From Betaproteobacteria bacterium (lineage in GTDB: Bacteria > Pseudomonadota > Gammaproteobacteria > Burkholderiales > Casimicrobiaceae), in the NCBI GenBank assembly GCA_013298455.1, contig JAAFHR010000002.1, positions 1 through 28,163 on the forward strand: 28,163 nt of DNA, read 5' to 3'. The notes beneath the pieces were generated by a model that saw only the letters and a program-made list of their open reading frames with translations, ran no database searches and had not been told where the DNA came from. The position numbers and the translations under genes were made by a program. Shown in pieces: positions 1-8,089 of this stretch (the stretch's first letter is position 1; the number at the start of each line of letters is the position of its first letter).

Positions 1-446
1 GCCTTCACGCCCCGTACAACGGCCTCGCACCGTACTTGAAAGACTTGATGGGCGGAACCATCGACTTCGCTGTCGTTCCACTGGTCGGTCCCGTGCTCGG
101 CGCAATGCAAAATGGCCAAATCAAAGCCCTCGCAGTCGCCGCAACTGCACCGGTTGCCAACGCACCCAAGCTCCCACTCGCCCGTGCCACCAAAGGCTTC
201 GAAGAGTACGTCTTCAGCATCTGGATCGGCGTACAAGTGGGCAACAAAACCCCCGATGCGCAAACCAAAGCAATTCACGACGCGGTTTACAAAGCGCTCA
301 CCAATCCTGAGACGCGCAAAACCATCGAAACCGCAGGCTCCGTCATCGCAGAGCCGATGACCCTCGCCCAACTCGACGCGTTCTACAAAAAGGAAATCGC
401 AGCGGGCGCGGCGATGGCCAAATCGATCAATTTGCAGGCGCAGTAG
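1..446 (+). CDS. Bug/TctC-family tripartite tricarboxylate receptor, C-terminal part (5' truncated)
   Basis: The reading frame is open from the window edge (first full codon at base 3) to a TAG at 444-446, so the gene starts outside the window. The visible 147 or so residues match the C-terminal lobe of Bug/TctC periplasmic solute-binding proteins. They contain a GG-T-IDFAVVPL segment, then GQIKALAVAAT, then a W-x-G-V-Q-V-G segment with TPDAQT, and end in the usual helical tail. Family members are exported proteins that bind carboxylates or other small organic acids, usually for TctAB-type transporters, although Bug receptors are often orphans. No transporter gene follows; the next gene is convergent. 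The ligand cannot be deduced. Bases 447-632 hold no feature I can support. Confidence 0.85.
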   Translation, partial: LHAPYNGLAPYLKDLMGGTIDFAVVPLVGPVLGAMQNGQIKALAVAATAPVANAPKLPLARATKGFEEYVFSIWIGVQVGNKTPDAQTKAIHDAVYKALTNPETRKTIETAGSVIAEPMTLAQLDAFYKKEIAAGAAMAKSINLQAQ

Positions 447-632
447 ACACGACGCATGTGGAGCGAGCGGGCCGGTTGTTACCGCATCGACTCGCTTCCA
501 TTTCTCTTGAATCGTCTGCTGCAGCTTTACCTGCTCAGACGCGATTGAAGCAAAGTCTTAGCAGAGCTGCACTTACTGATCACAAGCGGGTCGAAACTGC
601 AGACAAATCGCGTCGAAGAGCGTCTACCAACC

Positions 633-1553
633 CTAAGCTACTTTGGGACGCAACGAAATCAACGCGACGCCCCCCAGCACCAACGCCGCGCCCGTTAGCT
701 GCAGCAGCGAAATGTGTTCATCCAAAATGATCGCACCCAAGAAAATCGTGAGCACCGGACCGACGCTGCCGATCATCGATGCGTCGTTTGCACCGATGCG
801 CTTTAAGCCCTCGGCCATCATCCACACCGGTGCGGCCGTTGCAAACACCGCAAGGCCGACGCAATAGGCATAGACCTTCATCGGCAAATCGAGCGCGGAT
901 AGGGGTCGCATCAGCACAAACTGAACGAGTACAAACACGGTCGCCACGAGCATCATGTACGAGGTAAATCGCATCGACCCGATTCGCTTCGTTACGTCTG
1001 CGCCCAAGAGCAAATACACCGCATAACTGATCGCGCTGCCAAACACCAAGAGCGAGCCGAGCATCAGCTCTTTCACATCATCCGTCACTCGCAAGTCGTG
1101 CCAATAAGCGAGCGCCAACCCAGCGTAGGAAACAACGAGCGCAAGCGCCACCCGGCGAGTGATCGGCTTGGCAAAAAACAGCGCCGATAGCAGAACGACA
1201 ATCGTGGGATTGGTGAACAAAATCAAGCGCTCCAAGCCCGCGCTGATGTACTGCAAGCCCCAAAAATCAAGGAAGCTCGCGAGGTAATAGCCGCAAAATC
1301 CCAAGAGCAAGACGTAGCCCCAATCGCGGCGCGTGAGCGGCAATGGCTTCACGCTCGCCATCGCGCCGCTGCGCCTCGCCCACAACGCCATCAGCAGAAA
1401 AAACGGCAGCGAGAAAATCATCCGAAGTGCCAGCAACGTAACCGCGTCCAACGCTGGATGTGCGGCGTAGGCCAGTTTGATAAAGATCGCTTTGGCAGCA
1501 AATCCAAGCTGCGCGGTGGCGGCGAAGAGCGCGCCGATTTTGAAGGCATTCAC
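633..1553 (-). CDS. EamA/DMT-family membrane transporter
   Basis: This encodes about 306 residues with some ten hydrophobic segments and two EamA-type halves, the architecture of drug/metabolite exporters. The N-terminal half has GFAAKAIFIKLAY and the C-terminal half ends in MIGSVGPVLTIFLGAIILDE followed by a final helix, as usual for the family. I chose the GTG at 1553. The frame stays open to 1688, but the extra 45 codons translate a palindromic CCCTCTCC-type repeat into a Gly/Glu-rich low-complexity string unlike a transporter N-terminus. The substrate is unknown. The gene diverges from a second EamA gene starting at 1764, with the repeat between them. Confidence 0.85.
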   Translation of the reverse strand: MNAFKIGALFAATAQLGFAAKAIFIKLAYAAHPALDAVTLLALRMIFSLPFFLLMALWARRSGAMASVKPLPLTRRDWGYVLLLGFCGYYLASFLDFWGLQYISAGLERLILFTNPTIVVLLSALFFAKPITRRVALALVVSYAGLALAYWHDLRVTDDVKELMLGSLLVFGSAISYAVYLLLGADVTKRIGSMRFTSYMMLVATVFVLVQFVLMRPLSALDLPMKVYAYCVGLAVFATAAPVWMMAEGLKRIGANDASMIGSVGPVLTIFLGAIILDEHISLLQLTGAALVLGGVALISLRPKVA

Positions 1554-1576
1554 GAGTTTGATTGTAGGTGTGCAGG

Positions 1577-1685
1577 CTCCCTCTCCTTGCGCGAGAGGAG
1601 ATAGTTGACTCGGAGCAGGGGCACCGAACTCGGCGCAAACTTCCCCCTCTCCCCCAGCCCCTCTCCCTCCGAGGGAGAGGGGAGC
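1577..1685. repeat. Palindromic intergenic repeat of the CCCTCTCC/GGGAGAGG type
   Basis: Two imperfect hairpins lie here. One at 1577-1600 has CTCCCTCTCC facing GAGAGGAG. One at 1641-1685 has CCCCTCTCCC and CCCTCTCCCTCC facing GAGGGAGAGGGG. A related element is present at 4174-4284. This is a dispersed extragenic palindrome family, and it is read through by the 5' extension of the neighbouring minus-strand ORF. Confidence 0.75.
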
Positions 1686-1763
1686 CATGTCAGCGCAACC
1701 AATGTGCAGTCAAGCCTGCAAATCCAGCGAACTCAACGACCCCTCGTCCGCCGATAATTGGGG

Positions 1764-2717
1764 ATGACTATTTCTCGACACACTGCGGGCGTTTTTTACG
1801 CCGTCATCACCGTTGCCATCTGGGTGAGTTTCATCATTCTCGCTCGCGTGATGGCACACAAAACCTTGACGCCGTTTGATATTGGTTTCGTACGCTTCAT
1901 CGCAGCGGCGTTGGTTTTGGTGCCGTGGGGCATTTGGTGGGTACGCCGGGAGCGCGCCGCAAATCCCGCTGCGGTTTCGTGGTTAGGTATGTCGCCACTC
2001 TCGTTCAAGTTGTCGGCGTTGGTCGGTGTGTTGGGCGGTATTGGCTACTCGTGTTTCGCGTACTCTGGATTTTTCTTCGCACCCGCATCGCATGCCTCGG
2101 TGTTGATGCCCGGGATGTTGCCGCTGTGGACGGCGATGTTGGCATTCATTTTTTTGAACACCCCCGTGCCGCCAAGACGCGCTATCGGCTTAGCATTGAT
2201 CGCATTGGGCGCAGCGTTTGTTGGCGGTGCCAGCGTGTTTCGTTCGCTCAGCAGCGGCGATGGTATCTGGCGCGGTGATGCGCTTTTTCTGTGCGCGAGT
2301 TTTTGTTGGGCGAGCTACACAGTGGTCACTCGGAAAAACGCGCTCGCTGCGATTCCGGCAACGATTGCGGTGAGCGTCTTTGCGCTCATGACCTACGTCC
2401 CGATCTACGGCGTGTTGGCATTCACCAGCTCGATTCACACGCAACTTTTTGCGGCGCCGTGGAGCGAAATCGTCTTGCAAGGTTTTCTGCAAGGTGTGTT
2501 GTCGGTGGTGATTTCAGGCATTACGTTCGTCAAAATGGTGGAGATTTTTGGTCCAGTCCGATCGACGATGATCACCTCCGTCGTGCCGCCAGTGTCCGCG
2601 CTGGGCGCGGTGTTTTTGCTGGGCGAACCGATGCATTGGAGTTTGCTTGTGGGATTGGTGCTTGCAACGATTGGCATTGGTTTTGGCGTGAAGAGTGTGA
2701 CGCCCGCCAAAGCCTGA
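1764..2717 (+). CDS. EamA/DMT-family membrane transporter
   Basis: This encodes 317 residues with about ten transmembrane segments and two EamA repeats. The first repeat has AVITVAIWVSFIILARV. The second has CASFCWASYTVVTRKNAL and closes with SVVPPVSALGAVFLLGEPMH, a typical EamA end. A TTG two codons upstream (1758) could also serve as start, but the ATG at 1764 is more conventional. No strong Shine-Dalgarno is visible. It is transcribed away from the EamA gene at 633-1553, but the two proteins do not look like recent duplicates. The substrate is unknown; exporters of this family handle amino acids, purines or drugs. Confidence 0.87.
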   Translation: MTISRHTAGVFYAVITVAIWVSFIILARVMAHKTLTPFDIGFVRFIAAALVLVPWGIWWVRRERAANPAAVSWLGMSPLSFKLSALVGVLGGIGYSCFAYSGFFFAPASHASVLMPGMLPLWTAMLAFIFLNTPVPPRRAIGLALIALGAAFVGGASVFRSLSSGDGIWRGDALFLCASFCWASYTVVTRKNALAAIPATIAVSVFALMTYVPIYGVLAFTSSIHTQLFAAPWSEIVLQGFLQGVLSVVISGITFVKMVEIFGPVRSTMITSVVPPVSALGAVFLLGEPMHWSLLVGLVLATIGIGFGVKSVTPAKA

Positions 2718-2725
2718 TCTCTTTG

Positions 2726-2785
2726 GGAGCGGATTGCCGCGAGCGTTTAAGCGAATGCACGGTTTTATTCGCGGCAAGCCGCTCC
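2726..2785. repeat. Inverted repeat, GGAGCGG family (17-bp arms)
   Basis: The left arm (2726-2742) and right arm (2769-2785) are reverse complements with one mismatch (GGAGCGGATTGCCGCGA against GGAGCGGCTTGCCGCGA), separated by 26 bases. It lies directly after the EamA stop codon and before chrA. The sequence resembles the REP elements of pseudomonads and relatives. A second member sits between chaC and fbp. Confidence 0.85.
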
Positions 2786-2831
2786 TACAATGCTGCTCCA
2801 CCCTGCGACGATTTGCAGTTGCTGAGGCTCA

Positions 2832-4148
2832 ATGACACCCATAGACAATCCTCAGCCGCCTCCCGCTCCAACGCTCGCCGAAGCCACAAAATTCTGGCTC
2901 AAACTCGGCCTGATTTCGTTCGGCGGACCGGCTGGGCAAATCGCGATCATGCGCCATGAACTTGTAGAAAAGCGCCGCTGGATTAGCGAACAGCGTTTCT
3001 TACATGCACTTAATTACTGCATGCTGTTGCCCGGCCCCGAGGCGCAGCAATTGGCGACTTACATTGGTTGGCTGATGCACAAAACGCGTGGCGGCTTGAT
3101 CGCGGGCGGCCTGTTTGTGTTGCCCGGCGCGATCATCATGATGGCGCTGGCTTGGGCGTATCTTTCGTTTGGCAACACGACCATCGCGCAGTCGCTGTTG
3201 TGGGGCATCAAACCTGCTGTGATCGCACTCGTGTGTTTCGCGGTGTATCGGATTGCGAGCAAAACGCTCAATCATTGGCCTTGGTGGGTGATTGCAATCA
3301 CGGCGTTTGTCGCGGTGACCGTATTGAAGATCGGCTTCCCGTGGGTGGTGTTGGCAGCGGCAATTGCCGGCGCAATCGTTGGGCGCTGGCGACCGAGTTG
3401 GGTGAGCGGTCATGGTGAGGCCAAAGCCAAAGCGCACGCACCAGCGCTGATTGATGACCACACACCCACGCCGCTGCATGCGAAGTTTTCGGCATGGAAA
3501 TCGCTGATGCTGCTGATTGCTTTTGTGCTGCTCGGGCTCGGCGTGTACGCGCTGTTGCCGTCCAACGCCCTACGCGACATGGCGCAGTTTTTCTCGCAGG
3601 CGGCGCTGGTTACGTTTGGCGGCGCTTATGCAGTGCTGCCCTACGTCACGCAAGCCGCCGTTGAAAAATATCAGTGGCTCACCGCCGCGCAAATGATGGA
3701 TGGCTTAGCGCTGGGTGAGACGACGCCGGGGCCGCTGATTTTGGTGTTGACCTTTGTCGGTTACTTGGGTGGCGTGAGCAAGGAGATCGCCGCAACGCCC
3801 CATTTATCGGGGCTTCTGGCCGCATCGCTAGTGACTTTTTTCACCTTTCTACCCAGCTTTGCCATGATTTTTGCGGGCGCGCCGTTTATCGAGAGCACTC
3901 GAAAATCGTTGGCGCTGCAAGCGCCGCTGACTGGCATCACGGCAGCCGTGGTTGGCGTGATCGCATCGCTCGCGGTGTTTTTTGCGCAACACACGTTCTG
4001 GCCCGATGGTCTGAGCGGGCGATTTGATTGGCTCGAAGCGTTGATCGCCATGGTGGCGCTGATCGCCTTTGTACGATTTAAACGCGGGACAATTGAGGTG
4101 ATTGCGGTGTGTGCGTTGAGCGGGCTGGCCGTTGGGTTTTTGCGCTAA
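2832..4148 (+). CDS. chrA: Chromate transporter ChrA (long-chain, two CHR domains)
   Basis: This 438-residue protein has the internal duplication of long-chain CHR proteins. Each half carries the family motifs: FGG at residues 30-32 and 262-264, and PGP at 67-69 (LLPGPEAQQ) and 299-301 (TTPGPLILV). Hydrophobic segments follow each. A charged, histidine-containing linker at about 190-220 joins the halves. ChrA acts in the inner membrane and extrudes chromate, giving resistance; some relatives influence sulfate uptake. A GAGG lies just upstream of the ATG. No chrB regulator or other metal-resistance gene is adjacent. The protein is full length and all key motifs are present. Confidence 0.93.
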   Translation: MTPIDNPQPPPAPTLAEATKFWLKLGLISFGGPAGQIAIMRHELVEKRRWISEQRFLHALNYCMLLPGPEAQQLATYIGWLMHKTRGGLIAGGLFVLPGAIIMMALAWAYLSFGNTTIAQSLLWGIKPAVIALVCFAVYRIASKTLNHWPWWVIAITAFVAVTVLKIGFPWVVLAAAIAGAIVGRWRPSWVSGHGEAKAKAHAPALIDDHTPTPLHAKFSAWKSLMLLIAFVLLGLGVYALLPSNALRDMAQFFSQAALVTFGGAYAVLPYVTQAAVEKYQWLTAAQMMDGLALGETTPGPLILVLTFVGYLGGVSKEIAATPHLSGLLAASLVTFFTFLPSFAMIFAGAPFIESTRKSLALQAPLTGITAAVVGVIASLAVFFAQHTFWPDGLSGRFDWLEALIAMVALIAFVRFKRGTIEVIAVCALSGLAVGFLR

Positions 4149-4173
4149 TCGGGAAAGGCGAGCGCTTTGAGTT

Positions 4174-4284
4174 CGCCCCCCTCTCCCCCGGAGGGAGAGG
4201 GGGACGGTTGCAGAAGTATCGAACATGGCGCTCCGAATCGGCTGCCCCCTCTCCCCAACCCTCTCCCTCAAGGGGAGAGGGAGC
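4174..4284. repeat. Palindromic intergenic repeat, CCCTCTCC type, second copy
   Basis: One hairpin pairs CCCCCCTCTCCC with GGGAGAGGGGG (4176-4203). A second pairs CCCCCTCTCC (4245 onward) with CTCTCCCTCAAGGGGAGAGG ending near 4282. It fills the gap between the convergent chrA and uppP genes, so it could help end both transcripts, although neither hairpin is followed by a T-tract. Confidence 0.75.
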
Positions 4285-4293
4285 ACTACCCCA

Positions 4294-5115
4294 TTACCAC
4301 CGAATCCAGCCCATCCAAGCAGTGAGCAAAATCAAGCCGCCAAACGCGATGCGGTACCAAGCAAACGCCACGAGCGTGTGCGTTGCAACGAATCGAATCA
4401 ACCAACGAATCACGATCAGCGCGATGATGAACGAGACGACAGTTCCGACTGCAAACGCCGGCAAATCAGCGCTGCTCAAGAGCGCACGATCTTTGTAGAT
4501 CGAATACAAACTCGCGGCTGAAAGTGTAGGCACACCCAAGAAGAACGAAAACTCGGTGGCGGTCTTTCGCGACAGGCCGAAGAGCATCCCGCCGACAAGC
4601 GTTGCGCCCGAGCGAGACATGCCGGGAAACAAGCCGAAGCACTGTGCGAAACCGACCTTGAGCGCGTCGAGTTTCGTCATCGCATCCACATCGGTGATTC
4701 GTGCGGAAGCTTCTCTTGCGGTGCTGCTCCGCTCCACCCACAAAATCACCAAAGCCCCAATGATCGATGCCGCCGCCACGCCATAGGCATTAAAAAGCAC
4801 GGCTTTGATGTGTTTCGAAAACAAGAATCCAATCGTTGCGGCGGGTACAAAGGCGATGCAAAGATTCGTGAAAAATGCGTTGGCTTGTGCATTGCGGCCG
4901 AGACCACGAAACGTCGACCAAAATCGATCCATGTAGGCCCACAACACCGCAAAAATTGCACCAATTTGAATGGCGATTTCAAACGTTTTTGTTCGCTCGT
5001 CACCGTGAATTCCCAGCAAGCTCGCCGCAACGATTAAATGCCCCGTGCTGGAAACGGGCAGAAACTCTGTGATGCCCTCTACGATGCCAAGAATCGCCGC
5101 GTCGATTAAATTCAA
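4294..5115 (-). CDS. uppP: Undecaprenyl-diphosphatase UppP/BacA
   Basis: This encodes 273 residues, the normal length. The two signatures of the membrane phosphatase are present. The N-terminal EGITEFLPVSSTGHL has the (E/Q)xxxE glutamates at residues 13 and 17, and the PGMSRSG loop is at about 164-170 with Arg168. The enzyme dephosphorylates undecaprenyl diphosphate to recycle the lipid carrier for peptidoglycan, O-antigen and other envelope polymers, and confers bacitracin tolerance. A GGAG lies about ten bases before the ATG. The upstream yidB-like gene on the same strand is cut off by a terminator, so uppP probably has its own promoter near 5116-5150. Confidence 0.96.
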   Translation of the reverse strand: MNLIDAAILGIVEGITEFLPVSSTGHLIVAASLLGIHGDERTKTFEIAIQIGAIFAVLWAYMDRFWSTFRGLGRNAQANAFFTNLCIAFVPAATIGFLFSKHIKAVLFNAYGVAAASIIGALVILWVERSSTAREASARITDVDAMTKLDALKVGFAQCFGLFPGMSRSGATLVGGMLFGLSRKTATEFSFFLGVPTLSAASLYSIYKDRALLSSADLPAFAVGTVVSFIIALIVIRWLIRFVATHTLVAFAWYRIAFGGLILLTAWMGWIRW

Positions 5116-5150
5116 AGTAACTCCGATGAGAGCGCATCACACCGCGCTGA

Positions 5151-5180
5151 AATAAAAAAGGGCGACCGAAGCCGCCCTTT
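5151..5180 (-). terminator. Intrinsic terminator after the yidB-like gene
   Basis: Read on the minus strand, this is a 10-bp stem (AAAGGGCGGC against GTCGCCCTTT, one G-T wobble) closed by a stable C(TTCG)G tetraloop and followed by a T-rich run TTTTTTATT. It starts 25 bases past the stop codon of the DUF937 gene and lies upstream of uppP, separating the two transcripts. Confidence 0.9.
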
Positions 5181-5205
5181 GCATTCTAGAGACGTCCTGC
5201 GTTCG

Positions 5206-5751
5206 TTAGCCGAACAAGCCGCCGCCTTTATTGCCGCCGCCGAGCGCGCCTTTGAGCACATTGCCCAGAACGCCTTGCAGCATGTCGTTGGAATGCGCCT
5301 GTGGCACTTGGCCGCCGGGCGTCATGCCATCGAGCACGCTGGGCAACACTTTGGCGAGCAAGCCGCCGAGCTGATCTTGGCCCACGCCGCTCTTGGCGAG
5401 CAGATCGCCCAAATTGCCAGCGCCGCCAGCACCGGGCGCAGCACCGCCAAGCACTTGACCGAGCAGGCCGCCCAAACCACCACCGGCGTCACCCTGTTGC
5501 GCTTGTCCACCCATACCGCCGAGCACTTTCATCAAGTCGCCCGCGTCAACCGGCATGTTTTCGCCGGTGCCTTGCCATGAATCCGCATGCTGCCCGAGAC
5601 CGCCTTTGCGAAGTGTGTCGAGCAAACCTCCGACACCGCCTGATTGCTGGAGCAAGCCGCCAATGACGCTGCTCATCAGATCTTGTTGCCCGCCACCAGC
5701 ATTATTTCCGCCGCCGAGCACTGCACCGAGTACGCCGTCAAGTAATCCCAT
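5206..5751 (-). CDS. YidB-family DUF937 protein
   Basis: This 181-residue protein begins MGLLDGVLGAVLGGG and is rich in glycine, leucine and glutamine, typical of the YidB/DUF937 family. A Gly-rich N-terminal third is followed by helical segments such as LGGLLAKVLPSVLDGMTPGGQVP, and a Gly-rich tail ends in GGGLFG. There is no signal peptide and no catalytic motif. The biochemical role of the family is not established. It appears monocistronic: the upstream gene chaC ends 116 bases away and a strong terminator follows. A long antisense ORF over this gene is only a shadow of its codon bias. Confidence 0.88.
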   Translation of the reverse strand: MGLLDGVLGAVLGGGNNAGGGQQDLMSSVIGGLLQQSGGVGGLLDTLRKGGLGQHADSWQGTGENMPVDAGDLMKVLGGMGGQAQQGDAGGGLGGLLGQVLGGAAPGAGGAGNLGDLLAKSGVGQDQLGGLLAKVLPSVLDGMTPGGQVPQAHSNDMLQGVLGNVLKGALGGGNKGGGLFG

Positions 5752-5867
5752 TTCGATCTCCCAGTTGGTTGAAGCCGAGCGGCTGTGGCCGCCAAAGCGG
5801 AAACGCTATCACAGCCGTTTATCCGTTGTACACCGCTGAAGACGTTTCTGAAAAATTCAGTATTTCC

Positions 5868-6596
5868 CTACGCTCTGGCACTGAACTGCCGCGCCGCTAG
5901 CAAATCGCACAAGCGATCCAAGTGCGGATCATCGAGCCCCGCCGCGCGAAGCGACGCAGCCGTTTGCGCCAAATAGTCTGCACCCGAGCCGTAGCGCCCT
6001 GAACAGGTCGCGAGCTTTTCCACAACCGCCTCATCGCTGAGCTTTCCGGCGTAGCTTGGGGCATCATGATTAATCACAAAACCAATGGCGTTGACATCGC
6101 CCTCGTCTGTTTTCGCTTTGAGCCAACGCGCCACATAGCTCCCGCCAAACATCTCACGCCGCCACAACAATTCGAGTTCGCGCTTCGCCACTTTGGCATC
6201 CAAGCGAAACAACATCCCGCGCACCGCACCGCCCAAATCGAGCCCAAGCACCAACCCCGGGCGCTCTGGCGTGCCGCGATAAACATTGCTCCACAAACAA
6301 AACCGCCGGTGATAGCCGCGCACTGTGCCCGCAACTCGCCCGCAGTGCTCCATGCACGGATTCCAAATCAACGAGCCATAGCCAAAGACGTAAATGTCGT
6401 CGGCGCCGTTCCAGTCGACGAGCATCTCAGCGAGAGACGCATCCATTTCCTCATCGGTGATGAGCTTCGAAGCATGCGGCGAATTTTTAAGCGCCTCACG
6501 CGAGGCGTCGCGTTCGATGTCTTGGCGGGTGATGCCGGTCAAAGGCAAGGACGAATGACCAATGACGAATGACGAAAGGGGCTTTTGTTTATCCAC
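5868..6596 (-). CDS. chaC: ChaC-type gamma-glutamylcyclotransferase
   Basis: This encodes 242 residues. The signature YGSLIWNP lies at 73-80, followed by RGTPERPGLVLGLD and by the LWRREMFGGSY segment, whose glutamate (about 148) aligns with the catalytic residue of the family. ChaC proteins cleave cytosolic glutathione to 5-oxoproline and Cys-Gly. Most homologues begin close to the LTRxD segment seen here at about 19-26. The first 18 or so residues (containing SSFVIGHSSLPL) are translated from an intergenic repeat and are doubtful. Besides the ATG at 6596, a TTG at 6542 could be the true start. The gene is co-directional with fbp behind it, but the two are separated by nested inverted repeats. 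Confidence 0.88.
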   Translation of the reverse strand: MDKQKPLSSFVIGHSSLPLTGITRQDIERDASREALKNSPHASKLITDEEMDASLAEMLVDWNGADDIYVFGYGSLIWNPCMEHCGRVAGTVRGYHRRFCLWSNVYRGTPERPGLVLGLDLGGAVRGMLFRLDAKVAKRELELLWRREMFGGSYVARWLKAKTDEGDVNAIGFVINHDAPSYAGKLSDEAVVEKLATCSGRYGSGADYLAQTAASLRAAGLDDPHLDRLCDLLAARQFSARA

Positions 6597-6786
6597 GATG
6601 GATCACATCATAACGAGCGTCAACGGTCTGTAGGAGCGGTTCCACCGCGATTCTGACAACCGGAAATGATCTCGGAAGGGGAGCGGATGCGGAGGTTTTA
6701 TCGCGGTGGAACCGCTCCTACTGAGCGCAGCTTTGCTCGATTGACGCCGCATTCACTCGTCCTTCGTCATTGGTCATTCGTCCTTG
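6546..6786. repeat. Nested inverted repeats between chaC and fbp
   Basis: Two perfect inverted repeats are nested almost concentrically. The outer arms are 24 bp (6546-6569 and 6763-6786) and consist of short units of the kind GACGAATGACCAATGACGAA. The inner arms are 21 bp (6630-6650 and 6701-6721; TAGGAGCGGTTCCACCGCGA plus one flanking pair). The inner pair belongs to the same GGAGCGG family as 2726-2785. The left outer arm runs into the annotated 5' end of chaC. The right outer arm lies just past the end of fbp, so the structure also occupies its 3' flank. Confidence 0.9.
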
Positions 6787-6809
6787 GCTCAAGCACGTTC
6801 GTCCTTGCT

Positions 6810-7808
6810 CTAAGCGTGATACGCAGTGACTCGCTCAACCTCTTTTTTGCTACCCAAAATCACGCTCACTCGCTCGTGTAGTTTGCTCGGCTTTACATCC
6901 AAGATTCGTTGCAATCCGTTAGTGGCAGCGCCGCCCGCTTGCTCAACGATGAGGCTCATTGGATTGGCTTCGTACATCAATCGCAACTTGCCGGGAATGT
7001 CGGGCGTACGGGCATCGCGGGGATACATGAAGATCCCGCCGCGCGTGAGGATTCGGTGCACGTCGGCCACCATCGAGGCGACCCAGCGCATGTTGAAATT
7101 TTTTCCGCGTGGGCCTTCCTCGCCTTGCAACAGTTCATCGATGTATTTGCGAACCGGCGGCTCCCAGTGCCGCATGTTGCTCATGTTGATCGCGAATTCT
7201 TGCGTTTCTTCGGGGATACGCATGTTTGATTGTGTGAGCACCCAGGAGCCCATTTCGCGATCCAATGTGAAGCAGTGAACGCCCGTGCCGACGGTCAACA
7301 CCAGAAGCGTGGTCGGGCCGTAAACCGCGTAGCCAGCAGCCACTTGTGACGTGCCGGGCAATAAAAACGATTGTTCGTTGACAGGCCCCAATTCATCAGA
7401 CGATTTGAGCACCGAAAAGATGGTGCCGATCGACACATTCACATCGATGTTGGACGAGCCATCGAGCGGATCAAACAAGAGCAAATATTCGCCCTTGGGA
7501 TAGCGATTGGGGATCTCGTGGATGGTCTCCATTTCCTCGCTCGCCATGCCCGCTAGATGGCCGCCCCATTCGTTGGCTTCCATCAAAATTTCGTTGGAAA
7601 TCACGTCGAGTTTTTTCTGCACTTCGCCTTGCACGTTCTCCGTACCAGCGCTGCCGAGCATGTTGGCGAGCGCACCCTTGCCGACGTTGACCGCAATCGC
7701 TTTGCAGGCCCGACCGACCACTTCAATCAGCAAACGAAGCTCTGGTTTGATCGCCCGCGCCGAGCGTTGTTGCTCGACGAGAAACTGGGTCAGCGTGGTG
7801 CGGCGCAT
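6810..7808 (-). CDS. fbp: Fructose-1,6-bisphosphatase class I
   Basis: This 332-residue protein is full length for class I FBPases. The metal/phosphate motif FDPLDGSSN lies at 112-120 with Asp113 and Asp116. Upstream acidic residues ASEEME are at 89-94. The C-terminal substrate region has GGIFMYPRD at 257-265, KLRLMYEANPM at 274-284 and EQAGG at 289-293. It hydrolyses fructose 1,6-bisphosphate to fructose 6-phosphate in gluconeogenesis, consistent with growth on organic acids and aromatics suggested by other genes here. An AAGG lies about ten bases before the ATG. No Calvin-cycle genes are adjacent, so a gluconeogenic role is favoured. Confidence 0.96.
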   Translation of the reverse strand: MRRTTLTQFLVEQQRSARAIKPELRLLIEVVGRACKAIAVNVGKGALANMLGSAGTENVQGEVQKKLDVISNEILMEANEWGGHLAGMASEEMETIHEIPNRYPKGEYLLLFDPLDGSSNIDVNVSIGTIFSVLKSSDELGPVNEQSFLLPGTSQVAAGYAVYGPTTLLVLTVGTGVHCFTLDREMGSWVLTQSNMRIPEETQEFAINMSNMRHWEPPVRKYIDELLQGEEGPRGKNFNMRWVASMVADVHRILTRGGIFMYPRDARTPDIPGKLRLMYEANPMSLIVEQAGGAATNGLQRILDVKPSKLHERVSVILGSKKEVERVTAYHA

Positions 7809-8089
7809 GGCGGTGCCTTAGGGAGAGTGAATTCGGAGACATTGTACAAATCAGACTTATAGCTTTTTTCTTATAAGCGCCGCTCAATATGGCGTTTAAA
7901 TAGTATTAAATGTTTTTCGATTACTAATTTATTCGCTTGATAGCCTATATAGATATTGGCTTCTACACGAACTGCTAGCCCGTGATACCTCAGCGCCGGC
8001 AGTGCAAGCGCGCGCCGAAAGTCGCTCGGCCAGGCGCGCGGCGAATTGCACGAAAGCCCTCCGCGAACACCGTATCCTTAGCGCTCACC
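7809..8089. other. AT-rich divergent intergenic region
   Basis: This is the spacer between fbp (minus) and the EamA gene (plus). Bases 7845-7970 are markedly richer in A and T than the surrounding genes, with runs such as CTATATAGATATT, so promoters in both directions are likely. I could not fix a convincing -35/-10 pair. The in-frame extension of the downstream ORF back to 7982 is Arg/Lys-rich and not transporter-like. Confidence 0.5.

Noticed and set aside
458..730. 90-residue plus-strand ORF after the TctC-like gene
   Set aside because: Composition is Arg/Ala/Ser-rich without recognisable motifs, there is no Shine-Dalgarno, and it overlaps the 3' end of the EamA gene on the other strand.
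633..2717. The two divergent EamA genes as a recent tandem inversion duplicate
   Set aside because: Their residues differ over most of their length and share only family-level motifs.
2291..2959. 222-residue plus-strand ORF overlapping EamA and chrA
   Set aside because: It is an off-frame reading of two well-supported genes and crosses the inverted repeat between them; no domain is visible.
5179..5580. 133-residue antisense ORF over the yidB-like gene
   Set aside because: An Ala/His/Glu-rich mirror of Gly-rich codons, running through the terminator; no family resemblance.
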